42,618 nt of DNA from NCBI GenBank assembly GCA_022559985.1, contig JAFJTR010000142.1, positions 1 to 42,618 of the forward strand. The letters are read 5' to 3'. The notes beneath the pieces were generated by a model. The model made no database searches, was not told the DNA's origin, and was given only the letters and a program-made list of their open reading frames with translations. This stretch comes from Parastagonospora avenae f. sp. tritici 18332-5 (Eukaryota; Ascomycota; Dothideomycetes; Pleosporales; Phaeosphaeriaceae). How positions within the stretch are numbered: position 1 is the first letter of the stretch; every line of letters begins with the position of its first letter. The position numbers were made by a program, and so were the translations under genes. Positions 21,336 to 32,456 of this stretch are shown piece by piece.

Positions 21336-22312
21336 CAAAATATGAGGGGTGAGCTGGATGTGGGGGATCTGGGTGGGTAGTGGTCTGCCTTGCTAGAGAT
21401 GTAGTTCATGGTTTTTAGCACTGCTGTAGATGATGTGGAGGTTCGTGTGCCTTCAACGTTTCATGCCTCTTCTTTAGCACAGCACACAAATTACCCGATG
21501 TAAGCAGTGTAGTGAGGCCATATCTCTTCATGTTCTAAATGCGTTTTGGTAATGTTGCAGCTTTCAAGTAGTGATTACAATGTGGTGACGAGTGCACACT
21601 GATCATATACAATGCACTTGCACAGGGCCCCCAAATACGTACGTGAATAAGCACATTGACGACTATCATAATCAATCAATCGAAAATCAGTTCGATGCTC
21701 CCGTCTACGTTCCAGAGGCGTAAATAAGCGATGCTAGATCGACATTTCCGAGGTCGTCAAGCCACACCTGCTAGGTTCGAGAATGACTCGTTCTGGGTTT
21801 ATCGTGGAATCCGCAGCTCCGTGCGAGTTCTCTGAACCCTAGCTGGAGAAACAGACGTCGTTGGGTTGTGCTAAAGAGCACGGAGTTGCGTTCTAGATCT
21901 AAGCTCTCAGCCTGACCCGCAAAGAAGGGTCTGATCTAAAGCCGATTTGGGTCTTAGCGTACTACCAATAGCGCCAGCATTGCCCAACTATCTGTAGCTG
22001 TCATTTCCAAATTTCTTTCCTTTTAGGGCTTCGGCTCTCCCTCGTGCTGTAGCGTAGAATTACCGGTGTCGCCGCCCCTGGTGGCTGCACTTTTGCCAGC
22101 TGAGGCGGCGCTGTCAATATATGGCGGACTGTTTTTGCAATAGCACGTATGTAGCATTAGTCGGAGCGATGGGCATTATGTAGAATCTCGACTTCTCCTC
22201 GCTTTGACTTCTACAGTCCTTATTTCCTTGTCACAGGAAGACTCACATTCGCCCATGTTTTGTGTCGTTGCTAATATACTGTCATTCATTACTTTTTCGC
22301 TGTTCGTTCACT
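21336..22312. other. Intergenic, about 1 kb
   Basis: No open frame with domain content. The last 300 bases should carry the promoter of the CBM18-PAN gene. I see no transposon ends. Confidence 0.45.
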
Positions 22313-23983
22313 ATGCCAGGCTTCTCTACCTGGGTGCTTGCAGCCCTTGCTGCTGTACAAGTCGCGCAGAGAGCTTCTCCGGCTATCAGTCGCACCGCTC
22401 GCTGTGGATCAACTTTTGCTCTTATTTGCCAAGGTAGCTCATTTCGCAATTGTTGTTCAAAAAATGGCTAACTTACTGTGGTTCATCGAAAGATTACTGC
22501 GGCGATGGATGCCAGACTGGCTGGGGAACTTGCACCACGTCTCTAGCTCCTGTCACCCAACCTAAGGTGTCGAAGAATGGCGATTGCGGCACCAGGAGCG
22601 GAGCGACGTGTCTTGGCTCCAGTTTTGGAGACTGCTGCAGGTAAGTGTGTTTTAACAATGCGTCAACGACCCGTAGGACTGACCTGAGCTTAGTCAATAT
22701 GGTTACTGCGGATCCAACGGAAATTACTGTGGCAAAGGTTGCAATCCATTATACGGGAAATGTTCTGGTTCAGAGCAATTTGCAACCTCCCGCGCGGCTT
22801 CAAAGACTGCTACTCCCTCCACTCTTTCTGTTCCACCAGCTTCGCCTTCTCCAGCTATGCCAATCTCGAACAACGGTCGGTGCGGCAGTCTTTACAATGC
22901 TTCGCCGAAGGGAATGACTTGTAACGGATCGAAATATGGCAACTGCTGCAGCCAATACTCCTACTGGTATATCTTATACTGCTGTCAGATCGCACATTGA
23001 CCATCATTATCATACTGACTTTGTGCAGTGGTAGCTCAAAAGATTACAGTGGAAAGGGATGTCAGCCTGGATTTGGTAACTGTGACGCACTTCCATCATC
23101 GTCCTCTCGTGTCGCCTCGTCTTCTACTGCCACACCGTCCGCTGTGCCCACCTCCGCGACTTCATCATTACTCATCCCGTCTATCATCGCCTCATCTTCT
23201 TCGTCGAGTTCGAGCATGGCGTCTACCCTAGTAGCAAGTTCTTCGACTCCTGTCGTCAGCTCTACAACGATTATGTCTATACCAGAGGCTACTTCCTCTA
23301 CCTCTTCTACAGCTCCAACGCCGTCAACATTAGCTCCGGCTAGCGACTTCGACGTTCAAAAGTACCCACCAGGCATAGAGTCAAGTTTTTATAGTAACAC
23401 TGATACTGGTGGCCTCGACGGGTGCACCGCGCTTTGTGTTAGCCAGGATCGGTGCACATTTTTCATTCTCTCAAGTGGCTCGTATTGCTTCTTGTACGAC
23501 ATCGCATACGATCCGACAGGTGCACTTCCTTTGGACTACATCATCTTGTACCAAAGGTCTTGCTTCCCGGGTGTCCAATCTTCCGACACTGCTTCGTCCT
23601 CTGTGCCGTCTCTCAGCAGCTCAGTCCAATTCTCTAGCTCGACGGAAGCAATTAGCTCTACATCGGTTGTTCTCACCCCAAGCCCGGTACTATCGACTTG
23701 TACATCGGACCCAACGCCATCACCGACGTTCACGCCCGTTGGCGACTGCGGTGTGCACAAATATTTACGGGGTATCAACAAATATGACTACTTCGACTTT
23801 CTCACTAAGGCTGGCGTGAAGCAGTGTGCTGCCTTTTGCCTTAGTCGAACGCGTTGTACATTCTTTACCGTGTCTGCTCAGAATCCTCCTTGCCTTTTGT
23901 ATGACTTGTCATACACTCACACCCAGACTGACAGCTCTGAAGTCCCCACTCTGTATCAAAGGTCCTGTTTTCCGCCCCAGTAG
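22313..23983 (+). CDS. Secreted CBM18 protein with two PAN/Apple-like repeats
   Basis: Signal peptide (about 1-20, WVLAALAAVQ core), then chitin-binding CBM18 modules, a Ser/Thr-rich linker (about 23090-23340) and two Cys-rich PAN/Apple-like repeats ending in YQRSCF (from about 23346 and 23745). The clear CBM18 modules carry FGDCCSQYGYCG and YGNCCSQYSYCG; the last has Ser where a conserved Cys is expected (DYSGKGC). Introns at 22641-22693 and 22967-23028 are clear. The first CBM18 is damaged: its frame (22313 on) stops at 22469-22471 and resumes one frame over at 22474. A GT-AG intron at 22434-22492 rescues the frame and gives an exact 498-aa protein, but it cuts out the core of the module. 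PAN domains bind protein or carbohydrate, so the product probably bridges chitin to another wall ligand. No catalytic domain. Confidence 0.8.
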
Positions 23984-24078
23984 TATCTCAGAACAGAGCA
24001 CAGTAGATTGAGAAACATAGATCAATCAACAAACAGTAATCGTCAGAGTACATTGGCAGAGTAGTTTTCTACTGCTAC
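23984..24078. other. Short spacer up to hAT target site
   Basis: The spacer holds the 3' flank of the CBM18-PAN gene. The hAT element landed about 100 bases past its stop codon. Confidence 0.4.
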
Positions 24079-24086
24079 AGAACTTC
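24079..24086 (+). repeat. Target-site duplication, left (8 bp)
   Basis: AGAACTTC directly abuts the left terminal repeat and is repeated exactly at 26644-26651. Eight base pairs is the duplication length of hAT transposons. Confidence 0.9.
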
Positions 24087-24107
24087 CAGAGTTGGTATCA
24101 AGCAAGC
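24087..24107 (+). repeat. hAT left terminal inverted repeat (21 bp)
   Basis: It matches the reverse complement of 26623-26643 at 20 of 21 positions; the third outer base pair block differs (CAGAG against CATAG). The CA-start is typical of hAT ends. Confidence 0.9.
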
Positions 24108-24447
24108 TACTTGAAAGCGCTTGCTTGTTTACTTGAAAGCTTGATTGGCCTTTCAAGTCAAGCAGCTCTATATAAATTTGCAAGCAAGTCAAGCAGATAG
24201 GGTACTGCTTGCTTGATTGCTTGCAAGTGCTTGCTTATATTGACTTTTTTAAGGATTTTGGTGTTCTAGTAGATGGCCAAATCGCGATACTGACCGTGGT
24301 GTTGCACTTTTTCAGCTGAGTAAGCTAGCTTACAAACCTTAACCTCCTATCAAGGCGCTCATACTAGCCACCTTATATCAGCTATCTTAACGTCGCTGTC
24401 GCTAATACCACGTGTCTCTTTTGGTGTCGTACTTTTTGAGCTATCGT

Positions 24448-26255
24448 ACAACTCTTATGGCGGGCAGGAAACGCGTCTCCAACGGCTCTATCGCCGCCAA
24501 AGCTCCACCCAAAAAGCGCGCCCGAGTCGCCCCATCAGGCTCCGCCAGCCAGCCGATATCTATTGGTGATACTCAGCAGCCATCTCCATCTACATTTACT
24601 CCATCTACGCTGTCTCCGCCGCTGCCGCAGGCCTCCTACGTTTCTACTTTCGAGTCACAACTCCGCGATTCCCGCCCTGAGGCTGAGGTCGTAGCACCTT
24701 TCGAGGGCAGCGAGGAGGCGACTGTTACCTCATCAAATACAGCAGATAAGGCGTTACCTCACATGGATGAGGCGCTCGATGGAGACTTTGAGGACAACTA
24801 CGGGGGCACAGATTTTGGCAGATGATAGCTGCTGCCAATATACAGGCAGAGGCAGCGCTTTGGCAGTCTCACAGGAGTGTGGGCGTATACGTTATGCGCC
24901 TATACAACCACCTACTGCCGCGTATAGTCCTGGTGCTGTCAGAAGCTGCTAGCAAAATACACGTAAGCTTTGACGGCTGGACGACGAAGGGCGGCAAAAA
25001 GGGCTACCTCGGGATTATAGATCACTTTGCCAATCGCCTTGGCAAGCTTATCGACCTGCCTATCGCCCTGCTTCAGCTCATGGGCCCTCACTCAGGCGAG
25101 AACATGGCAGAGATTGTATACAGTACGCTGCAAAAGTTTGGAGTAACAGCTCGTACGATAGGCTACTTCGTGCTCGATAATGCCTATAATAACGACACGA
25201 CGATCACCTCACTCGCCTCCAAGTTCGGCTTCAACGCTGCTCACCGCCGACTCCGCTGCGGTCCTCACACGCTTAATCTTATCGGGTAGAGTCTACTTTG
25301 GGGCGTAGATGGCGACGCGTACGATAACAACGTGGGTGAGGCAGTTAAGCTAGATGAGGAGCACCAGCTTATGAAGGAGTGGCGGAGTGACGGCCTGTTA
25401 GGTATACTTTTAGCTGTGATCAACTATATCAAAACACCGCAGCAGTATGAGCTTTTTGAGAGCTTCCAGCGCCTTGCCCACAAGGAGCTAGCTACTGCGG
25501 ACGACGATATCAAAATACTGCAGCCCGTCTTCGAAGTACTACTCCACAAGCTCGAGCAACAGCTCGAGAAATTCGACTCCGTCAACCACGAGGAGCACGC
25601 CGAAGCTCTAGGAGATCATCTTGCTATTAACCTTCGCGCTGCTCTTATCAAAGCCCGCGAGTATTACAGCAAGCTAGACAGGACTCCAGCTTACTACGCT
25701 GCAACAATACTCTATCCACGCTATAAGCTTTTTTGCGATACAGTGTGGGCAGAAAAACCTAAATGGCTATCGCTTAATAACCGAAATTTTAACGCTCTGT
25801 GGGCTAAGTATAGAACGCTGCCCAAGCCTCGAGTACGGCCCCAAACGCTCTTCAACGACCTCGACGACGCGATCGATAGCCTCTGCAATCCCACGAGATC
25901 CAACGACGACGAGTATACTAGGTGGAGGCGTTGTGAGCCAGTGGCAGAGAAGGACTCCCCCAACGCGCTAGATCCGATACAGTATTGGATAGTGCTTCGC
26001 GAGCAGTATCCTAATCTCAGCAGGCTTGCCCTTGAGGTACTCTCTATCCCGGCTTTGAGCTGTGAGTGTGAGCGTATATTTAGTGAGCTGGGTGATCTAC
26101 TAGGGCCTCGCCAACGAGGTATATCACCTAAGCTTTTGGCGGCGATACAGTGCGTAAGAAGATGGAGGAGAGCTGGTTTTGGGGACGACGACATTGCTGC
26201 AAAGTCAACCATAACTGACAGAGAGATAGAGCTATTATATAAGACTAGCACATAG
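24448..26255 (+). pseudogene. hAT transposase, broken by deletion/frameshift and one stop
   Basis: The N-terminal piece 24448-24825 (start MAGRKRV, a basic KKRAR patch that could be a nuclear signal) ends in a stop. The rest reads in a different frame from 24822 to 26255 with a single TAG at 25287-25289, opposite CAG in the copy at 1-1521. Seen in order: VSFDGWTTKGGKKG (first catalytic Asp), GYFVLDNAYNN (second Asp), RRLRCGPHTLNLIG (conserved Cys and His), and the C-terminal SCECERIFSELGDLL block with the catalytic Glu and dimerisation surface. The BED zinc-finger region expected between the N-terminal basic part and the first Asp is missing, so the frame change near 24825 probably marks an internal deletion. 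Catalytic residues survive but the protein cannot be made whole. Confidence 0.9.
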
Positions 26256-26622
26256 GATGACAGCGGCGACGGCAGCGAGAGCTCGATACTTAACACTATG
26301 TAATTTTGTCCGTACGCAAGTACGGCTTAATTCACGGCGCAGTTGCGGCTCAATACATTCTGTGCGCCAAGGGGCCACATGTAGATAAGAACCCTCCTTC
26401 TCCGCAAGGAGAGAGAGGGTAGTAGTCAAGTAATCAACAGAATAATCTTGCCTGCTCACCTTTTGGCGTACGCCTGCGGGCGTACACATCCAATACCCGG
26501 TCAACCGACAAATTTCCTATTTAGGCATATATTATTCAAGCACCTTTAAGCAAGCAAGCAGCAGCTCTAATTTCAGCTAATTAAGCGCAAGCAAGTCAAG
26601 CAGTAGGCCTACTGCTTGCTTG

Positions 26623-26643
26623 GCTTGCTTGATACCAACTATG
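26623..26643 (-). repeat. hAT right terminal inverted repeat (21 bp)
   Basis: Inverted copy of 24087-24107 with one mismatch. Confidence 0.9.
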
Positions 26644-26651
26644 AGAACTTC
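26644..26651 (+). repeat. Target-site duplication, right (8 bp)
   Basis: AGAACTTC, identical to 24079-24086. Confidence 0.9.
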
Positions 26652-27119
26652 AGCCTTCGTGAAGCACACTCCAAGCACTTCCTAATCTACGATCTAGCGA
26701 ATCGTCTACGCTGCTTCGCAAAAGCTTCAGCTGTGATTGAGAGGTTCAAAAACTGCAAAGTGAAGATTTTATTGCAGTGGCATTATCCTCCCTTTCAACC
26801 ACTTTGTGTTTGAGTCATGGCATTCTAAAGTTCAAGCGCATCCCATCATCTCATCAAAACTCAACCAGCTATAGTCCAGACCAAGCCAACTTGAGAATGT
26901 AACACTCAAGGCACTCACGCCGCTAGCCTTCGCAATTGAAGCGATCGTGCTTTCGAGGGTCATAATCGATATTCCAAGCATGCGGCATCGGGTCATAGTT
27001 GGGGTCCCACTCAGCCTCTGAATAGGGTCCATGCTGCATCCACCAGTCGTAGGGGTGCTCGCAAGCACAGAGTACCGGGTTAGAATGTCTCAGTCAGTAT
27101 GAGCGCCCGCAGTTTAGTT
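26652..27119. other. Spacer right of hAT element
   Basis: About 470 bases with no supported gene. Short frames on both strands show no motif. Confidence 0.4.
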
Positions 27120-27987
27120 TCAGCTTACGTACAAGTTGGTCCAATGCATTGAGAGGATGTTCTGAATTTGAGCAGACATGTCATGCTGCATACCCTGGCG
27201 CTCATCTTCGAAGATAGCTTCCCACTTGGCACCTGTACTGTTCTTGACATGACCCGAGATTGAGATGTGGGGAACGTGTCGAATGTACGCAAGTGCTAGG
27301 GTGAGGAACCAGTCTACAAGAATCTTCTGGCACGTGATGTCTCTCTGATTGCTCCACTGTACTTGGCTAATAAATGGGTCCAGATAGGGCGCCAAAGGGA
27401 TGTGATCTCGTGGCGTGACTTGGAAATGGAATTTGATGTAATCCAAAGTCTTCAATTCACGTAGAGCTTTGATAGGGGTGCAAATCCTAGGAACGAAAGG
27501 ATCTTGATATTGCTGCCCAAAGCCGACAAATTCGAACAATGAGGAATTTGGGAATCCAATCGAGATGGAGCGAATGTGGCAGCTAAATTGGAGTCTGCGG
27601 ACAGTAAGCCACAAGTTGAGGTTGTCCTGTAAATGCATCGTTGCGTTTCGATAAGCTTTATTGATGGATTCAGATATGATTTGAGTGCTTGCCCGTACAA
27701 TAGAGGTCGATGGAGGTTGGTTGCCAGAGGAGTTGAGGTGGAATTGAGGAGACGCAATGAGACGCTTCCATATATGACCAATCAAAATTAGCCATGATTG
27801 GGTCAAACATCATGATGGGCTGATCCAAGTTGAGCCCTACGTATCCATGGTTCAGTCGGACTGATGGAAGTTGATCTGCATGTGGCCAGAGATAGGGGCC
27901 GGTGATGTGGGCATAGATGACCTCGCGAAACTCGAGAGGCAAGTCCATCAGTGGGAACACCATCCCGTTGTCTGCCCACCATGCCAA
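27120..27987 (-). CDS. Hypothetical F-box-like protein, structure unresolved
   Basis: Minus strand. The 5' part (27987 or the inner ATG near 27963) reads FPLMDLPLEFREVIYAHI, which fits the start of ascomycete proteins of the type 'F-x-x-LP-x-E-x-R-x-x-I-Y'. The longer 3' part (27806-27120, stop at 27122-27120) is in another frame and continues the usual theme (SESINKAYRNATMHLQ, then a Leu/Ile-rich region). The frame must change between about 27806 and 27680. I could not find a single convincing intron there, so the gene is either spliced in a way I missed or frameshifted. No catalytic motif is visible. Confidence 0.5.
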
Positions 27988-28000
27988 TTGTACGAGGAGA

Positions 28001-28710
28001 TCACACCAGATATCTCACGCATCTCAAGCGCGCTTGCTTCCCATTTTTCAAGAACGGCTGCCAGTTTTCGGATGACTTGACTTCGAGATCTCTCAACTCT
28101 GGAGAGACGGCTGGTTGTACACCGTTGCGTTGCAGGCGGACTTCAACCTCGAATGTCGCCTGCGAAGTGGAAGACATGGTGCAGCACCATGACGAAGAGT
28201 TATTGACAAGAGTCTGTGTGATCTTAATACCTCCAATATTTCTCCAGAACGTAAAGTCTGTGCGGAGTCTCTGATGGACGTAACGCTTCAACAGCCTGTA
28301 GGGATGGAACTGTGCATCTAATCAGTATTGGTAAATTACCACAGAGATGCGACGCTTATATCTTCGTTATCTTCAATGTCAACCCTGAAGTCATCGTAAT
28401 GGCGGTGTAACCAAACACTTAGTGGAAACCATCTGGCTCCAGCGCCAACTTCCAATTTCTTGTAAGGACCATCAACTCCCATTCCCTTCGGTGTGGGATT
28501 TGGGTCGCTGCAAATACGGAGTATCTTGTCTGCATGTCCAGGCTCTCTGACCACAATATCACTAATTGATCCGTTGTTACTTCAAATCGCGCGACGCCTA
28601 GCAAACGGAAGCACTTTCAGTCTGCCTGTGCTGCGGAAGAAGCAGATGTCTCGATCGCTCTCATCTTCGATGAACCGTAACACTAGTGCAACTGTACTTT
28701 TCTGTGGTTT
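28001..28710 (-). CDS. Hypothetical protein, spliced, poorly resolved
   Basis: Minus-strand frames at 28710-28600, 28554-28360 and 28315-28001 look like parts of one gene: RFIEDESDRDICFF, then FRVDIEDNEDIS, then FHPYRLLKRYVHQRL through to a stop at 28003-28001. A GT-AG intron of about 46 nt (starting GTCGCA, ending CACAG) joins the last two in phase. The upstream junction and the start codon are not resolved. I do not recognise the family. The stop lies 13 bases before the next minus-strand start, unusually tight for separate fungal genes, so one longer gene remains possible. Confidence 0.35.
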
Positions 28711-29475
28711 ATAAAGTCAGCACCTAGTAAGGAAGAAAATAAACATTGACTCAGAACTTACAGCGCGCGGGGTCGAAGTCCGAAGCCGCGTCTGTTCTCC
28801 CATAGTTCGAGTATGGCTGGCCACTCAGTACGTCTTTTTAGACTATTGATCAAAGTAGTATAGAGAAAATGAAGGCCGTGCTCGGTCTCGACTCAACACG
28901 TGGTTGATATGTCAATGGAGGAGGAGAAAGTTCCAGTTCAAAACATTTTGTGTATAAATACAGAGAGCGGGACAACGGGAGCACAAGACTTAGCGCGAGA
29001 GTCATCAGAAGTTCAATGCGCGTTGGTGCCTTGAGAAGGCTCAGCACAGTCCCTATTAGAATCGATATGGCCCGTGTATACAGACATACAAACAGTCTGC
29101 TGTTAACATCTTAACACAAAAATGCCAGGGCCTTCATATAGACCCAGAATGAGCGCGCGATTTTTGGTTTGTTGCGAAATGATCAGCAGTAAGTATTGAC
29201 ATGGATCCATTTGAACTTACAGTAGATCGATAGCTGGCAATGAATGCTCCTGGGGAGGTATGTGACGCTGATATGAGAAAACAACATGATGAAAGAAAAA
29301 TCGTGGGCATGTTCGAGACGTCACTTAGAGGTACAGGACATTGGAGAACGTTCTTCTAAACTCTCCTCCTTCACTTTCACCTTCACCTCGCTCCAAGCCG
29401 ACGTCATCCCCAATCCACAACTTTCCACCTCAACCTCCTCCACCACAATCGCCCACCAAACACCTCACATCAACC
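28711..29475. other. Intergenic, about 760 bases
   Basis: No supported gene. The last 100 bases are C/T-rich (CTCCTCCTTCAC and similar), a common fungal core-promoter feature just upstream of the ATG at 29476. Confidence 0.45.
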
Positions 29476-30501
29476 ATGGCCGCCTGTAACCCAAACCCAT
29501 CCCACCGCACCGCCCACCCCCGCGCTCGCGCCCGCAGCCGCGCCTATAGCAACATATCCGACTCCTCTTTCGCCACGCCCCAACCTCCCTCCCAATCACG
29601 CCGCCGCGCCGAAACCGTCGAGAGCGAATTCGTGGCATCCGTCAGCACACCGGCGCCCGGTCGCGTTGTCAACTTGCCACCGCACTACACGCTGCCGCCC
29701 ACTCACCCCAGCCCATTCGCCGGCACGTTGGAGGCGAGTCTGGATGCGATCCTGGATTTCGGGCTATCGCACAACGGGTGCACGGGCATTGTGAACGCAC
29801 TCCTAGAGAAAGTGACGCCGCGAACGAATTGGCCGCTGTTACTGCGGGACGTGTACGTGCGCACTGGCGGGCGGGGGATGCTTGAGGAAATTTTGTTCTT
29901 GGTGACGAGGACGCTGTTGCCGGAGCAGATTGCGGAGAGTCGCGGGTTGATGGCAAGGCTGTATGAGGTGAAGAAACAGCTGGCGATCAGGTTGGTGTTG
30001 AGGTATGATATGGTGCAGCAATGGAAAATGGACGGGGCGTGGCATGCGATTGGTGTTGCGTCGATGGAGCCACCGGTCGGTGCGATGGGGGACATTGATA
30101 TGGGGCAGTTGAATCTTGGGCAGAGGCGGCCTTTGAGGCGGAATGTCATTCCGACGTTGATTGCGGCACCGGAAGGTGGGTGGACGACGCATGCGGTGAG
30201 GGAGCGCATGAAGCATCATGTCACTGACTTGGATGGGTATCTCATACTGTCGGATGAGGTTGTTGCGGGATGGAGTGATCAGGTGTTGCTTGTCATGGCG
30301 AGCCAGATTGTGCTGCAGTGGCAGTGGGTGAGGGACAACAATGAGATTTTGACAGAGATGGAGATCATGGGGTACGAAGAGTTTGAGGGCAGGGCGGATG
30401 AGAATGATTGGATTGTGGATGATGTTAAGAGGCGGAGTAGGGCGACGGAGAGGGGAGGAAAGAAGGAGAAGGAAGATGACGAAGAGTTTGGTGCGAGATG
30501 A
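29476..30501 (+). CDS. Conserved-looking hypothetical protein, 341 aa
   Basis: Intronless. The frame is open from 29341, but the start is taken at ATG 29476 in the context CAACCATGGCC; upstream codons are Ser/Pro/Thr filler typical of a leader. Residues 1-70 are basic and disordered-looking (ARARSRAYS). The rest is helical, with a DFGLSHNGCTGIVNALLEKV motif, LLRDVYVRTGGRG, and an acidic-basic tail (KKEKEDDEEFGAR). No signal peptide, membrane helix or catalytic motif. I do not recognise the family. It converges on the MFS transporter: only 58 bases separate the two stop codons, so their 3' UTRs must overlap or be very short. Confidence 0.8.
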   Translation: MAACNPNPSHRTAHPRARARSRAYSNISDSSFATPQPPSQSRRRAETVESEFVASVSTPAPGRVVNLPPHYTLPPTHPSPFAGTLEASLDAILDFGLSHNGCTGIVNALLEKVTPRTNWPLLLRDVYVRTGGRGMLEEILFLVTRTLLPEQIAESRGLMARLYEVKKQLAIRLVLRYDMVQQWKMDGAWHAIGVASMEPPVGAMGDIDMGQLNLGQRRPLRRNVIPTLIAAPEGGWTTHAVRERMKHHVTDLDGYLILSDEVVAGWSDQVLLVMASQIVLQWQWVRDNNEILTEMEIMGYEEFEGRADENDWIVDDVKRRSRATERGGKKEKEDDEEFGAR

Positions 30502-30559
30502 GGATGTGTTAGGTTGTCTTGATGGATGGATGGCATAACGACGGATCGCAGCACGGAGC

Positions 30560-32456
30560 CTACAACGAGCCCATGCGATGCACGCTGCTGTTCTTGGACC
30601 AGCGACGGAATGTCTTACCCTTCCACCAGAACAAGATACCAAAGAGACACCATAGAGTAATAAGCGCTGCGTTCGTCATGATCGGCTCGATGAAGCTGCA
30701 TCACGTTAGCACTGCAACCATGCAACGGAAAGAACCTCACAAACTTACCCTTTCTCCAAAGTCCAAGGCGTGATGAACTTTCCAAGTCCATATCCCCACA
30801 AGTTCTTATTGACCGTGATGGCTACAAACAGACTTCCGGCGACTGGCTTGTAACTGTCGACAGCGTATGTGCTGACGATGCCAGGAAGTGCGGCGACTTG
30901 GATACCAGCGCATCCGAAGCCGATTACGACGATGGCCTGCCACGGCCATTTACGCTCGTAGCCGATTGACACTACAATATTTCCGAGCAACATGATGATG
31001 ACGTACGGAATCATTGCTGGCAGTCTCATCTCCGGCTCGCGGATACCGTTATTCTTCCTTGTCGAACGAGAAGACACCCAATCGCTCAATGGGCCGGCAG
31101 TGAAGAGTCCAATAAACGCACCAACCATGATGGCAAAGTTGGTGAATCCGACCTCGATCGGCTTGAAGTTGTAGGGTGGCTGTGCTAGTACTTGGGATTG
31201 CGTCAGGTTAATGGTGAGGAAGCTAGAGCAGGACCAGGAGACGACGAACGAGGCGAATTCGACAATCGGAAAGGCAAACAATTTCCAAGGCGTCCAGAGA
31301 TCGAGAAGGATGCTGCGGAAGGGATGCACGTTTGGCTGGAAGATGCGCCATTGCCATTTACCGGGTGTGCCTTTCCCAAGGAAAGGATCGCGAGCAGCTG
31401 TTTCAGAGACTGTAAGGTCTTTGGCGCCAGGTAGAACGGACTCCGCTGTCTTTACGTGTTCGATGTTGTTACCATCGGTAGTTGTAGTCTCCTCAGTCCT
31501 TTGCTCCTGGATTTTCTCGTCCAAAGACGACCCAGATGTGCTGTTTTCGGCGTCACCTGGAAATTTGCGCAGGAACCTGGTCTCTGGGAACATGAAGACG
31601 ACCATTAGGAATGAGAGACCCAGCAAAGCAGTGTTAAACCACCAAAAGTTGCGCCAGCCTACGGTCTCGGTCATTGCACCGGAAATGATGGGACCAACCA
31701 TGAGCGAGCCCATGTAGACGACCCAGTATAGCGTGTTCCACTTGCCTCGATCATGAAGGAAGAAGATATCGGCGATAACTTCAGGCATGGTAGTTTCGGC
31801 AGGTCCAGCTCCGATGCCGTTCAGCACGCAAGCGCCCATGAAAGAGCCGTAGGTGTTTGCCCTGGCGCGCCATATGGAGGATCCGAAGTTGATGAGTTGC
31901 GAAGCTAGAAAAACGGGGCGGCGTCCGAAAGACGAACTGATGGGTACCCTGTAGAGATTAGCAAGTTCGGCGCTTCTAAGAGGGTTTGCTTACCAGAGGA
32001 AATTACTGAATCCAAGAACCAGGATACACACACCAGTAAATTGCACAGCTCCAGCCAGGTCGGTCTTGAAATCCTTGATGTATGCTGGAAACATAGGCGC
32101 AAGAGCTAATGGGCCAAATCCTTGGGTGAAGGTCTGTCGCACGTTAGCCCTTTCTCGAGCGAGGGTGTCACGATTTGACTTACCACCACCGCGGCCGATG
32201 TGATGCAACCGAGTTTCCTCATATTAGTCCAGTTTAATGGGTCATTTGGATCGTCACTGGGCTGCGGTACAAGCACCTCGCGATGTGCTCCCTTCACGAA
32301 ATGATGCGAGCCCACATCAGCCATGACCTCCGTTCCCGGAAGGAGCTCTGTATGGAGCTCATGCTCGATCTGCCGCCGCTCCTACGAAGATTAGTGTATA
32401 AATTGAAATATCACAGGTAGACGGCATACCTCTTCTGAGACGTTATTTTCCTTCAT
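30560..32456 (-). CDS. MFS multidrug-type transporter, five exons
   Basis: Exons on the minus strand: 32456-32430, 32381-32184, 32133-31994, 31948-30749, 30695-30560; introns 45-53 nt, total exactly 566 codons plus stop. The first exon is only 9 codons and supplies the ATG (MKENNVSEE). The cytosolic N-terminus carries DPNDPLNWT, a signature of fungal DHA1-type drug/polyamine H+ antiporters. It is followed by about 12 membrane helices with GRRPVFLASQLINFG after helix 2 to 3 and a charged central loop (around EKIQEQRTEETTT) between the two halves. It probably exports toxic compounds or metabolites at the plasma membrane; the substrate is not readable. No internal stop or frameshift. Confidence 0.92.

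Larger units (their letters stand above)
24087..26643 (+). mobile_element. Complete hAT transposon, 2557 bp, non-autonomous
   Basis: The element is bounded by 21-bp terminal inverted repeats with one mismatch (24087-24107 and 26623-26643, starting CAGAG and CATAG, then GTTGGTATCAAGC) and an exact 8-bp target duplication. Both subterminal zones (about 24108-24245 and 26530-26622) are packed with CAAGCAAGC/GCTTGCTTG motifs in both orientations, which are probable transposase binding sites. The internal transposase is broken (see its entry), so movement would need a helper copy. The exact duplication and near-perfect repeats argue for a fairly recent insertion. Confidence 0.93.

Noticed and set aside
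29669..30642. Minus-strand frames up to 267 codons opposite the 341-aa gene
   Set aside because: GC-rich antisense shadows; rich in His/Pro/Arg and without any domain.
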